From positions 870,501 through 934,500 of the forward strand of contig NC_065576.1 of assembly GCF_937616625.2 (NCBI RefSeq): a stretch of DNA of 64,000 nt, given 5' to 3'. Positions within the stretch are counted from its first letter, which is position 1; each line of letters opens with the position of its first letter. Below, one piece after another: positions 12,172-22,414 of this stretch. This DNA comes from Mercurialis annua. Its lineage: Eukaryota > Streptophyta > Magnoliopsida > Malpighiales > Euphorbiaceae. The translations under genes and the position numbers were made by a program. Below the pieces are notes generated by a model. The model had not been told where the DNA came from. It saw only the letters and a program-made list of their open reading frames with translations, and did not search any database.

Positions 12172-13079
12172 CTATCTCGGTTGCTGGTAAGAGTTCCATT
12201 TTCCATGAAAGCATTTTTAAGTTTCTTTTCTAACATCTATTATATATTTAAAAATACTTTTGGAAAAGAATTCCCTTTCATTGGTGTATTAAGAAATGAA
12301 CAGACGGTCATCACGGTCCCTAGAGTCAGTGTCAATTAACTCACGCTCATCAATTTTAATCAATTAGGGGTAATACTCTCTAACGCGTTCATGCTGTACG
12401 ACTAACATGGAGTCTTTATGTGCAGGGAGACTGAAGATGGCTGATGAGTCTGCACTGGTTTACGGATCCGTTCTCTGAATTGATTTTGGTTTTGCTATGT
12501 ATGAAAATACATGTTTTGCCCATGCTCAAGTCATGGAAATCATAAACTATGTTATTTCTTCTATGTTCCCAGTAATCTTGAAAGTTATTGACATGTAGCT
12601 CAGACAAAACACTTATGCTTTTGCTACCTCTTTTGTTGCTTCTATGGATGAAACATTACATTTGAAGTTTTAGTCACTGAAATTGTTTAGCCTGTAGACT
12701 TGAGTTGTTTTTATTGCTATAGTTTCGGGTTGAATTATTATCACGACTCGCGCTAGGTCAAAATGACTGTTTTTTCCCTAATTGTTGAAAATTTATTATT
12801 TTTCCCATGACATTTTAGCTATTAGATAACTGAAATTTATTTATAAAATTCAGTTAAAGTGAATGAAAATGTTATTAAAAAGGTGAGAGTAATTAACTTG
12901 TAATTTATAGTTATCCATATTTAGTTAATATTTTAGGCTAGTTGAGCAGTCTAAAATATTTTAAATAATTTTTCTTATTCTAATTAATTTACTTAAATAA
13001 TTGAACTATATTTTGTATTCAGCCAAGAAGTAGTTGATGAGGTGATAATAAACTTAAAAAAAAAAACAGGATAAATGAA
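12172..13079. other. 3'-UTR region of the hAT-like gene and spacer
   Basis: A possible 3'-UTR intron starts at GGTAAGAG (about 12187) and ends at GTGCAG before 12426. The remainder is AT-rich. No further gene is visible. Confidence 0.35.
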
Positions 13080-15426
13080 ATGCTGCTAGCTCTTCGAGCA
13101 CCAAAACTGGGTGTTTTACCCTCCAAAATTGGCATTAATTTCAACAAACAGCAAATTTTACATCCAAATCTTCACTATTCCTCTCCCATTCTTAAGTCTA
13201 GTCTCAGCTTCAAATGCTCTCTGCCTTGTTATTGCATCAAAAACAGGCTTACTGATAGCTCCACTGAGGTACACTCATAGTATAATTCTAATTCTCAGTC
13301 AAGTTAAAAAACTGTATATTTGGTAACCAAGTGCGGTTAATTTTGATGGGGAAGCTTTTGTTTTTTTACTGTTATTGATTTTGGGATTAATTTTGAGCAG
13401 GGTTTTTCAGTGCTTTCATCAGAAATTCCATGGGAAAGAGAAAATATATGGAGCATTATGGCTATGTTTATGTTCAGTTTGCATATTCCATTGGGTTTTG
13501 GAGGCTTGTCTATAGTTGCCTATCTACTGCACCAATCGGTTCTTGATCCACAAACTGAGGTGAGTCGGTTTTGTGAAATTTTTATACTCATTTCAACAGG
13601 GATGTAACCAACTCGTGAGCTACTCTAGATTGACTAAAAAGTACTCTGAAATCGACTCGATTATTATCTAGTCGTGATCGAGTTCGAGTTACTCAAGCCA
13701 ACTGCCGAATTGAGTTCGAGTTTAGTAATATTCTGCTGAAGAGGCTTGCTAATCGAATAGTTTAATTAATTGAGTCTAGTCGAATTTAATGAAGTCTAAT
13801 CATGAGTAACCCTTAGTTTTTATATTATAAAACTTGATGAACTTGATTGGGAAAAGTTTTGAGTATTGAATTTCATAGTCGAGTCGAGCTCAATCTTGAT
13901 TAGTGTTTTAGCTTGTCGGCTCGATTACAGACGTAGTATTAAGCTTTGTTCTTAGAACTATCTAATTAATCAATATATTTTGCTTGAATGGATTATCACT
14001 GCTCTAATGCATTTACATTTGTTGTTCTTAATGCAGATATTATCATTGCTGATCCTTCAAATTTTGGAACTCATTGGTGTCCTAATTCTGCTTAGCACCA
14101 CTGCCAAGCCAGAAAAGAAGCTATTAAACTTCTTCAAATCTTATGAGTACTCTAAAGACAGGAGCTGGTTGGTAGCAACATTACTAGGTTTCGGGTCTTT
14201 AACTTTATTGGTGTTTCTCACATCTTTTCTGGCTGATGTATTGGTTGAACCTAAGGTTAGTTTCTCATATTTATTTGTTTTTCGTTGTTAATTTTAAACT
14301 TTTTGTACATAACAATGTGTTTTGACAATTGTTGGATGAACCTTTTACGAGACTTGGTACTAAGCTGTCTTTTACGGAAACTTCTCAAGTCGTGCGTTTC
14401 GGCATTTTGTTGTCATTTTCAAAAACGTTTTTAGAACTCCGAAATTCTATATTTATAATCTGTTATTATACAAATGTTGTGATGTCTTTTTCTATTTCGA
14501 CGTTTCTCATTTAGCTATATCTGTTTTCCTACTATATGTATTATAGATGCCAAGTTATGAGACTTGCTCATGCTTAATTAAGATATATTTCACCTAAACT
14601 TATAGAGTCTTACATTTTGACATCTCGTTTTAATTCTCAAAAAACGCTTTTGAAACTCTGAAACTTTATATTTATAATCTGATTCTATACTTATGAAAAA
14701 GTATTGTCTGTATCGGCGTTTCCCATTTCGGCATATTTCCGTTTCTTGTTTCAATTCGTTTCAGAGTTTCCGTTTTCTGTGCTACATATATGCTAAGTTA
14801 TATGACTTGCTCATGCTCAAGATATATTGCACCTTAACTTATCGAGTCTTGCGTTTTGGTATACTGTTTTTATTTCCGAGAACACTTTTAAAACTCTGTA
14901 ATTCGATATTATAATATTTCCTATGGAAACTATTATAATTTATATTGTCGTTTCCGCTTCAGAGTTTCGCATTTCCATTTCACATTTCGTTACGTTTCTC
15001 GTTTCGGCGTTACCGTTTCCGTGCTACACAGATGCTAAGCTAGACAATATCTGCTTAAGTTTCTCATTATGTAATTTGTTTTAGGATGTGAACAACCCAA
15101 TCTTGAAGGAGATTCTACTGAGCAACACCACATCAAAAACTGCCTGTGTGGTGGTTTACTGCTTTGTGACACCTCTACTGGAAGAAATTGTTTACAGAGG
15201 ATTTCTGCTGACATCTCTAGCCTCAACAGTAAACTGGAAAACAGCAGTTTTTCTCAGTTCAATTGCATTCAGTGCAGCTCACTTTTCCGGTGAGAATTTT
15301 ATACAGTTGGTTATAATTGGATGTGTTCTTGGTTGCTGTTATTCTTGGACAGGAAACTTGAGTTCTTCCATTGCTGTACATTCCTTGTATAATGCTTTCA
15401 CTCTAATTATAACCTTAATGTCTTAA
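13080..15426 (+). CDS. CPBP-family (CAAX amino-terminal protease-like) membrane protein
   Basis: Four exons (13080-13268, 13401-13559, 14037-14255, 15085-15426), all joined in phase 0, give 302 residues. The C-terminal exon has the three CPBP/Abi motifs: EEIVYR (EExxxR), FSAAHF (FxxxH) and HSLYN (HxxxN). These place metal-binding and catalytic residues inside the membrane. At least five hydrophobic segments are visible. The first 60 residues are basic and serine-rich with few acids, consistent with a plastid transit peptide. Family members cut prenylated proteins or act as intramembrane proteases and scaffolds; the plant plastid members are only partly understood. Intron 2 holds a TCGAG-rich MITE-like repeat, and intron 3 a tandem duplication. 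Confidence 0.85.
13605..13935. mobile_element. MITE-like TCGAG-rich repeat in CPBP intron 2
   Basis: The stretch begins near GATGTAACCAACTCGTGAGC and ends near GCTTGTCGGCTCGATTACA, with facing blocks of GAGTTCGAGTT and ACTCGAT. It resembles the delimited hAT-type MITE at 56633. The ends are uncertain. Confidence 0.45.
14385..15060. repeat. Tandem ~240-bp repeat filling CPBP intron 3
   Basis: Nearly three diverged copies of a unit of about 240 bp are present. Compare GACTTGCTCATGCTTAAT (14563) with GACTTGCTCATGCTCAAG (14804), TATATTTATAATCTG (14447 and 14667), and GTGCTACATATATGC (14779) with GTGCTACACAGATGC (15020). Each unit is rich in GTTTC/CGTTT. The repeat lengthens this intron to about 830 bp. 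Confidence 0.7.
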
Positions 15427-15429
15427 TTT

Positions 15430-16280
15430 TGAGGCTTAATGATCTACAATTTTCAGACCTTTGTGATTCTTTTAGGCATTTACAATTACAGGTCCCTAAA
15501 CTATACTATTTTCAATTATTTGCCCTTAAATTATTAAAGTTAGCGCGCATTTTCAAGTCCTTAAGACAAAAATAACTTTGTTTCATTACATTCGAAAATG
15601 TAAATTTTTAACTTGAACATTTGCTTTGGTGAAAAATCTGAAAAGAACAAAATTTAATTTAAAGTAGTACAGTTTAAGGATTTTAAAATAGATAATTTTA
15701 TTTTTTATCGGTTTTAATTAAATTTTTGTATTGATTGTAGCTTAATTTTTAGTATAATCTTAATTTTATTTTATTTTATTTTAATTATAGTTCAACAAAA
15801 TAATGTATAGGAGACAATATCAGGTCGGCATAATCATTCTGATTGAGGAATTCATGAATATTCCAAGTTAATGGTCCAGTACAGTTGTCCCACCTCATGA
15901 ATATTCCATGTCTACTGAAGTATACGCAAAGGGTCATTATGGTCCTAAAATTTGTGTGTCGTCAATTAACTCGCGTTTAATTATCATAATCAATTAATAA
16001 TAATATGCCTTTATTTTTAACCTACAAAACACATATGAATTGGTAAAGCGCTCTTTTAATTTAAATGAGGTTACAGATTCGAACTCTACTTATATATACA
16101 GCCGTTTAAAATTTGGAAATAAAATATGCCTCCCGTAAGGTACATACACTGTTTGAGTGGAAATTAGTCTAAATGTGAAAGTATTAAATGTGATGTTTTA
16201 TAGTTAAGACCCGTTCAACAAAAGTAATGAACCGTGTACTAAAAACAATTAAAAATATGATTATACAAAATAGAATAATT
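15430..16280. other. AT-rich spacer after the CPBP gene
   Basis: No coding sequence is supported. Around 15490-15690 is a decayed repeat with GGTCCCTAAACTATACTATT and AGTACAGTTTAAGGATTTT facing each other. The phrase TCATGAATATTCCA occurs twice (15850-15910). Confidence 0.35.
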
Positions 16281-16282
16281 TA

Positions 16283-16542
16283 GGAATCAACATCATCCGA
16301 TTATATTTATAGTTATACTTATTTGAGCTAACCCCAAAATTTTTCATTTTTGAATCAAATAACCCAAAATTGTATTTTTAGATCGCGTAAAAAGTAATTA
16401 GATACTTTTCTAATTGTTGCAATATAATTATTCTAAATTTATATTTTGAAATAAAAATATAACTTATGGGGTTATTTGACCAAAAAATGAAGAGTTTTGG
16501 GATTAATTGCTCAAATAAATATAAATTTGGTTAGATGATTCC
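16283..16542. mobile_element. Palindromic MITE (260 bp)
   Basis: The ends read GGAATCAACATCATCC and GGTTAGATGATTCC. The arms are inverted copies of each other for about 80 bp, including TTATTTGAGC and TCAAATAACCC near the centre. No coding capacity is present. The superfamily is not resolved because the target duplication is unclear. Confidence 0.6.
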
Positions 16543-16781
16543 GTTTCACAAGTTCAAGTGGCGTGTTGATCTTTTATTTAATAATATTTAGCTGCATTTA
16601 AACGAATATATATATTTTATTTATTTTATATACAAAATTAATTGTATTTATTAAATTTAAATTCGATTAACTTCCCGTTGTGTCTTATCTAAAATTGTCA
16701 TGACTATTTTATAGAAAAGCCAGCTTTTTTTTACCTTTATTTTCTTCTTAATTTTGTAACTCTAGCTAATGAGCTTTTTTT

Positions 16782-16961
16782 TTTGGTAAGTCCATCCGGT
16801 TTCCAAGGCTTCGCCCTGACTAATCCGGATCCGACCTGTGTTGCACACCTGGCATGGTGGTTGAGTCTTTCGGTGGGAATTTCTGCATTCACAAGGATTC
16901 GAACCCGAGACCTTGCTTAATCGGTATCAAGCCGCTTACCACTTGAACCAACTCCCGTTGG
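16782..16961 (-). mobile_element. tRNA-derived SINE
   Basis: On the minus strand the element starts with GGGAGTTGGTTCAAGTGG, which holds a Pol III A box, followed by a perfect B box GGTTCGAATCC (16895-16905 on the plus strand). It ends in a poly(A) tail (plus-strand T run at 16775-16784). A direct repeat TAGCTAATGAGCTTTTTT flanks it at 16763 and 16962, the expected target-site duplication. It is 180 bp with no coding capacity and depends on a partner LINE for movement. Confidence 0.9.
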
Positions 16962-17254
16962 TAGCTAATGAGCTTTTTTTCAAAGAATTATTCTTGCAAA
17001 ATATCTGTTTATTCTCGGACATATTTATCCAACCTTGAGCCCACAAATCGGGTCTAATAAAAATGATACGGGACCCACTCACTATAACGGTCTAATGGCT
17101 GACAAAGCCCCACGTGTACTAGCTTAGCTATTCCCCAATCACGCTGGATAATCACTTATTAGAAAAAGAAAAAAAGAAAAAACGTGTTACCCACTTGATG
17201 CTCGCCACGTATACATCAAATGCGCTGGATTCCACGCGAATAAAAGATATCGAG

Positions 17255-17959
17255 CAAAGAGTCAATCCGGCCCTTAAACTTATATTTCAAAATCCAATAA
17301 GTCATTTTAACTTTTTATTAGTTAATCCAATCCTCAAATTTGTAGTTTAAGATCACATAAGTCATTTTTTTTATTTTTTTAAACTCTCTTAGTTTTGATC
17401 AAATAACTTCTAGTTTGTATATCACAAATATGTGACCTAATTAACCCCGAGACACAAGTTTGAGGAGTAATTAATTTTGGGATTGTTTTTTTTTAAAAAT
17501 ATTTGGTGACCAATTGTTTTTCATTTTCGTTACCAAATTTTCATTTTTTTAAACAGAGTTTTCGAGCCAAAAATTTCTCAGGTGACAACTAATATTTATT
17601 TTTTATTTACCTAAAAACATGTCATGTATGCACAATTTATTCTAAAAATTCCTATACGAAATAAAATTATACATATATTTCAAAGTAAAACTATAAAAAT
17701 CTGATTGACACATGTCAGAATCCGGCTGTCACGTATGCATTTTGTTAAAAAATTAAAATGAAAAAAAATTAGTTACCAAAATGAAAAAATAGCGGGAGTT
17801 TGCATGTCCTTGGGATCAATTGCTCCAAATTAAAAGAATTAATTGACTAAAAGATCTATTAGACTGCAAAATACAAATTTAAGGATCTAGTTGAACAAAA
17901 CAATTAAAACGTATTTATTTAATATGAAATATAAATTCGAGGATCGAATTGACCCTTTG
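17255..17959. mobile_element. MITE-like inverted repeat (about 705 bp) with nested insert
   Basis: Termini CAAAGAGTCAAT and ATTGACCCTTTG are inverted matches with one mismatch. The arms continue as AAACTTATATTTC and GAAATATAAATTCG. A second inverted structure (about 17463-17860, GTGACCAATTG facing TTACCAAAATGAAAAAA) is nested inside. No clear target duplication was found. Confidence 0.55.
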
Positions 17960-18139
17960 TTCAAATAAAATCCGGATGAGTTTTAGGGCTAGGCTGTGTT
18001 AGTAATAACACCTGTCTTTTTTTCCCAAACAATATTTTCTTTCTCTATATATATCCCCATATTATATTTTCTACTGCTTGTAATTTCTCTCATTGAAAAC
18101 AAAACAAAATTAAAATATTCTCCGGTTGAAGAAAAAAAG

Positions 18140-18256
18140 ATGGGTGGGTTCGAGCATCAAGTGAAGGTGAGGGCGGCGGAGCTGAAGATTTTCTTCAAGA
18201 AAGGGGTCAAGATTGTTAAGAAAGGCTGGTTCAAAGTCAAGCATTTGAAGCGTTGA
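18140..18256 (+). CDS. Small basic peptide (38 residues), function unknown
   Basis: A short intact frame starts at an ATG in purine-rich context (AAAAAAAGATGGGT) about 90 bases after a TATA-like TCTATATATATCCCC (18044). The peptide begins MGGFEHQVKVRAAELK and ends KGWFKVKHLKR, with ten lysines and two arginines against two glutamates, so it is strongly cationic and possibly amphipathic. The G+C content of the frame is well above its surroundings, and a long T-rich 3' region follows. No signal peptide is seen. It is not an RTFL/DVL peptide. I do not recognise it firmly; the TATA spacing and composition are why I call it a gene. Confidence 0.5.
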   Translation: MGGFEHQVKVRAAELKIFFKKGVKIVKKGWFKVKHLKR

Positions 18257-19411
18257 TTTGTATTTTTTTAAATTATAATTTGAATGATTAATTAGGTTAT
18301 GTTTCGGTTCCAAACCCATTTTTTGTTTATGCTTTTTTTTGGGTGTATGATTTTGATTTTATGTAAAGAAACAGTTATGGAGATCTGATTTCTTTTAATT
18401 TGATGTGTTTTTTTGATTTTTTGTTCTAATTGGAGTTCTTATATTTTTTTTTTAATTTTGGTTTAGTTTGATCTAAAATATTGCAGAAATTGTGGTGGAT
18501 TTAGTGTTTCTATTTGGTTTGAGATTAATTTGTGTGGTTGTTATCAATTTGTTAGTTATTTGGGTAAGAACAAAGGTGATTGGTTATTTTCATCTTTAAT
18601 TGTTTTATTAGGGTTTAAAATTATGAATCAAAATCAGGGTATATAAATTTATTTGACCTATGTTTGGTTTGTTATAGTTAATTGTTATTCCGTATAGAAT
18701 TAAGTATCCATGATAATTATAATTATATGAAATTGTATTTTCATGTTTGGTGGATTAATATTTTTCAAAAAATAAAAAATAATTATTCTATTGCTTAATG
18801 TGATGAATTGGATGATTGACTTACTATTTTAGGGGTTGGAGTACTGAAACGAAAACCAATCGAATCAACCCGAAAAAAGTTTGTTTAATTTATTTATTTT
18901 CATTTATTTAATATTTTGATTTGATTTTTAGTTTTGAAAAAAAAAATCAAATTATATAAACAATATTTTTTTTTGAATAATATACTTAGTTCTATAAATG
19001 CTAAAAAAATATATTATACTCACCTAAACTAATGGTAATTTTAGTATTGAAGCGTCTATACTAAGCAATAGATTTTTTATAAATATAGAACTAAGAATAT
19101 TTATTACTTAAATTACGTGAGTATATTATATTTTTTAGTTTAATTTTTAAAGTTACGATTACTTTTTGTTCTTATTTTTGAAAAAATAGATTTTCTTTTT
19201 GTATTTTATTAAAATAAAAATGAAACTAAATTTTATGTCTTTAATTTAGTTTAATTTAGATATTTTTGCTACCGAATTGAACTCACCTAAAGTATTGACT
19301 ATATACCCTAGCCACAAAGCAAAGCATGACCCACTATTTGGGATGAAACTATCCTAAGATTAGAGTAGGTTTTAGTCCGGCCGACATCAATTTATTTTCC
19401 TTTTATATAGA
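18257..19411. other. T-rich spacer after the small-peptide gene
   Basis: Long T-rich tracts (18260-18640) are probably a 3' UTR and spacer. At 18955-19110 is an inverted pair (TTAGTTCTATAAATGC facing ATAAATATAGAACTAAG) that may be a small MITE. No gene is visible. Confidence 0.35.
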
Positions 19412-19968
19412 CTAGTTTCGCATTACGTGCTATGCACGTGGCTCGTAACGTAACTCGTCAATGAACATATTAGTAAATTTATTATAATTATGTCAATTTT
19501 TTATTTATAATTAATATTAAATTAGTTAATTTTTTTTATAAAAGTAAATATAATATATTCGGTTATTAAAATTTTTTGCATACTGAATTTATTTTTCTTT
19601 TGATTTTATAATAACCATAATTAAATAATTAACTTAATTTTATTAATAATATCTTTAAAAATAATAAGATAGAAATTTAAATAATATTATATTGTCCAAA
19701 TACAGTATTTTAATTTTGTAGTTCAATCAAACTAAAAGATAGGTATTCCTACTAATTTGGAGACAATTTAGTTATTTTTTACATACTAAAAACTAAATTG
19801 GAGATAATTTAGCTACCTATTCTAATTAGGACTTTAATTACAATAGTGATTAATTAAATAACTAATTAGTTAATGACTATAAAACCTTTATTTTTTAATA
19901 GACTGAAAAGGATTATTCAGTAAATTTGCCTGTCCACCCCCCATCCGTGCTTTTATATATAGTATAGA
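19412..19968 (-). mobile_element. Small non-autonomous Helitron, copy 1
   Basis: Read on the minus strand, it starts TCTATACTATATATAAAAGC after an A and ends CTAG before a T. A hairpin ACGTGC-ATA-GCACGT sits just before the 3' end. These are the marks of plant Helitrons: 5' TC, 3' CTRR, a subterminal hairpin and insertion between A and T without target duplication. It is 557 bp and has no rolling-circle helicase gene. A related copy lies at 54730-55261 in opposite orientation. Confidence 0.8.
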
Positions 19969-20225
19969 TATAGAATTTGTAGAAAATTTAGAGTTTTTTT
20001 TTTATAATTAGAGAGGGAGAGCGTTTATGGGAAGAAACGAACTCATGACTTTATTGTCTAGAACTTATATTATTTGAGTTATAGTTCATTGGTGTAGAGA
20101 ATTTAGAGTTAAAGAGAGATTAAATCTTGATTATTGAAAAGTTAAAAGTATACTACAAATTAAACCTGAACTATAAAAGAAAATTTTAAATCCGTGGCTG
20201 CCCACTATTGCCAAGGCTGAGATTT

Positions 20226-20907
20226 TTTTTTTTCCAAAGTTAGAATATATTAATGAAGATGTAAATACAAACAATGAAAGTCATATCACAAGGATCTCAA
20301 TATGATCTTTTAAATTTGAACAACCAACTACTAAACAACAATCCAAGATAAGCAAAAATTAATCGAAAATAAAGATAAATCTATGACATGAATCCCGATA
20401 AATTTAACACAACAAAGAACTATGTTCCCGTTGGACGGGGTACTTAGATCATCCTTTTTCCGATTTGACAAGAAATCCGCTCTATCCGACGAATCTTAGC
20501 ATTTTTGATTCATCTTCAAGAATATTCTAAAGAGATAGATTTAAAAATCTTTCCAATATTTAGATTTACAAGAACTTGGATGAAAAGTTCGAACAAACAC
20601 TAAATAGTTTTGAACGATCTACAACATCGGATCAAAGAGGTAAGAAAACAAACCATAACAATTTATTTCATAAGATAAAATTTCAAACCATAAAAAACAT
20701 CTTAAAAAAAAGTCTTATTCAATCAACAAAGAGTAGATCTATACTAAATAAAACTATGGGCGGAGAGAAGATGATTTTCCGGTGACCGGAAAAATCATCT
20801 TCTCCCACTCTCACCAAGAATAAGATGAAGAAGATGAACTTTGTTTAGAGAGAAAAGAGAGCAAATTTTGTTGAGAGAGAAATTAATTGGCAGCTAGTTT
20901 TTAATTC
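20226..20907 (-). mobile_element. Poly(A) retroposon with 15-bp target duplication
   Basis: A direct repeat CCAAGGCTGAGATTT at 20211-20225 and 20908-20922 flanks 682 bp that, on the minus strand, end in an A run. This is the mark of target-primed reverse transcription, so it is a short LINE derivative, non-autonomous retroposon or processed copy. No long frame or Pol III boxes were found. A near-perfect 40-base palindrome (20765-20804, centre GGTGACC) lies inside. Confidence 0.7.
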
Positions 20908-21232
20908 CCAAGGCTGAGATTTACGTACTATAAAATTTGCAACTCTTAATTCAAATTATACTTTCTATCTGTTTCCTATTAAAGGAAAGACCCTTCACAA
21001 ATCTATTTTAAAATTAAAGACAATTAAAGAAATACCTCATTCCTATGAAAAAAAAGAACCTCATTCAATTTTTTTTTTTTAATTTATCAAATCTTATTAA
21101 ATCGAATATGAAAATAAAATAATTATTTGTAAAAAAATCAGAATAATTAAAAAACTAAATCTGATTACCTGACATGAAACAGACTAACATGCTGAATTTA
21201 TTTGTTTTTAACTAAATCAGGAGATATTTTTA

Positions 21233-21432
21233 GGTAAACTCAGTCCAGCACGTCATATGTGGACTAAGCCTATCACATTATGACACGTCATTAAAATGAT
21301 GACAATATTATAATATTCTTATTCAAAGGTGTAAATAAGTAACAAACAAATTTAAAAGATTGTCATCATCTTAATAATGTGTCATAATGTGATAAACTTA
21401 GTCTACGAATGACACGGTGGACTAAATCTACC
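21233..21432. mobile_element. Foldback MITE with TA flanks (200 bp)
   Basis: The two arms are almost perfect inverted copies for about 80 bp (CTATCACATTATGACACGTC facing ATGTGTCATAATGTGATAAA), with termini GGTAAACTC and GATTTAGT-like ends near ATCTACC. TA flanks both ends (21231 and 21433), consistent with a Tc1/mariner-type MITE. It lies in the upstream region of the zinc-finger gene. Confidence 0.65.
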
Positions 21433-21586
21433 TAATAATTTTTCATGAATCAGATTAATTAAATTATTCATTCAATTAATTAAATTTTACTAATTCAGTT
21501 TAAGTAAACTCTTTAATTATGACTAAGATGTGGATAAATAAAGCCAAAAGATGCTACCCAAACAGTTAAGAAGAATAACTGTAATT

Positions 21587-21605
21587 AATTAATTAATTAA
21601 TTAAA
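21587..21605. repeat. (TTAA)n short tandem repeat
   Basis: About five TAAT/TTAA units in the upstream spacer of the zinc-finger gene. Confidence 0.7.
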
Positions 21606-21961
21606 AATTACTCCAAGCAATTAGGAGGAACCTAATCCAGAAATTCGAATCTATTTCCTCTCTCTACCTAACATTAACAAACACTAATCCCAATTATTCC
21701 ATCACTCAATCCTCACCTTCCACCATCACCGCACACACTAAAAGTCTGCACATCCAACGGCCCACATGACTCCGATCTAATCCAAATAAAAAAGAAAAAA
21801 ACTACTGTATACTTATATCAACACACAACAGTCTCGTGTTTTTCTCTGTGCAGTTAGTTAAAGAAGCGGTTTTCATTTTCTTTTTCTTTCGTTTTCTTAG
21901 CTATTTTCTTACTATCCAAACAGAAATTAAAATTTTCTTTTCAAGTTTAATCAAAGAAGAA

Positions 21962-22123
21962 ATGGAATTGATCTCAATGGAGGACACGTGTTATCATCTC
22001 GCTGTTATTCCATCAATGGCTTGCGTTTCTCTCTCTGTTGCTGTACGGACTCGACGGTCTCAACCACCACCGAATTCTCCTATACGCACCACGTTACGAA
22101 TATGTAATGCCGCTAGTAACTAA
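21962..22123 (+). CDS. Short upstream ORF (53 residues) before the zinc-finger gene
   Basis: An intact frame (MELISMEDTCYHLAVIPSMA..., ending ICNAASN) starts 453 bases before the main ATG of the next gene on the same strand. No splice sites are needed to place both in one leader. It could be an upstream ORF that limits translation of the main frame, or a separate peptide. A G-box core (ACACGTGT) lies inside it at 21984. No homolog is recognised, and chance cannot be excluded. Confidence 0.35.
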   Translation: MELISMEDTCYHLAVIPSMACVSLSVAVRTRRSQPPPNSPIRTTLRICNAASN

Positions 22124-22386
22124 ACTAATCTTTTTTTAGGTTTAATTTCTTTTGTGTTAGTTCTATTGCTTTCAATTTCAAGAATTTAAGTTTGAAAAAT
22201 TAGGGTTTTGTTCTTGATTCCGTTGTTTTAAGTGGTGAATTCCTGTTTCTTGTGGAAATTTGAAGAAATTGGTGAATTGTTGTTGAGTTAGGGTTTCCAT
22301 CATGTTGTTCTTGAATTTAGAGTTTTCCTGCTTTTGAGGAAAAATTGAGATTGATTTAGGGCAAATAGTCTGTGTGGAATTTGAAA

Positions 22387-22397
22387 TATTTTTGGCG
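22387..22397 (+). promoter_or_regulatory. E2F-like site in the leader of the zinc-finger gene
   Basis: TTTTTGGCGGGAAG includes TTTGGCGG, a full match to the WTTSSCSS E2F consensus, about 20 bases before the ATG at 22415. It also matches the GGCGGGAA core upstream of the hAT-derived gene. Function is inferred from the motif. Confidence 0.35.
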
Positions 22398-22414
22398 GGA
22401 AGTGTTTTGGTTGG

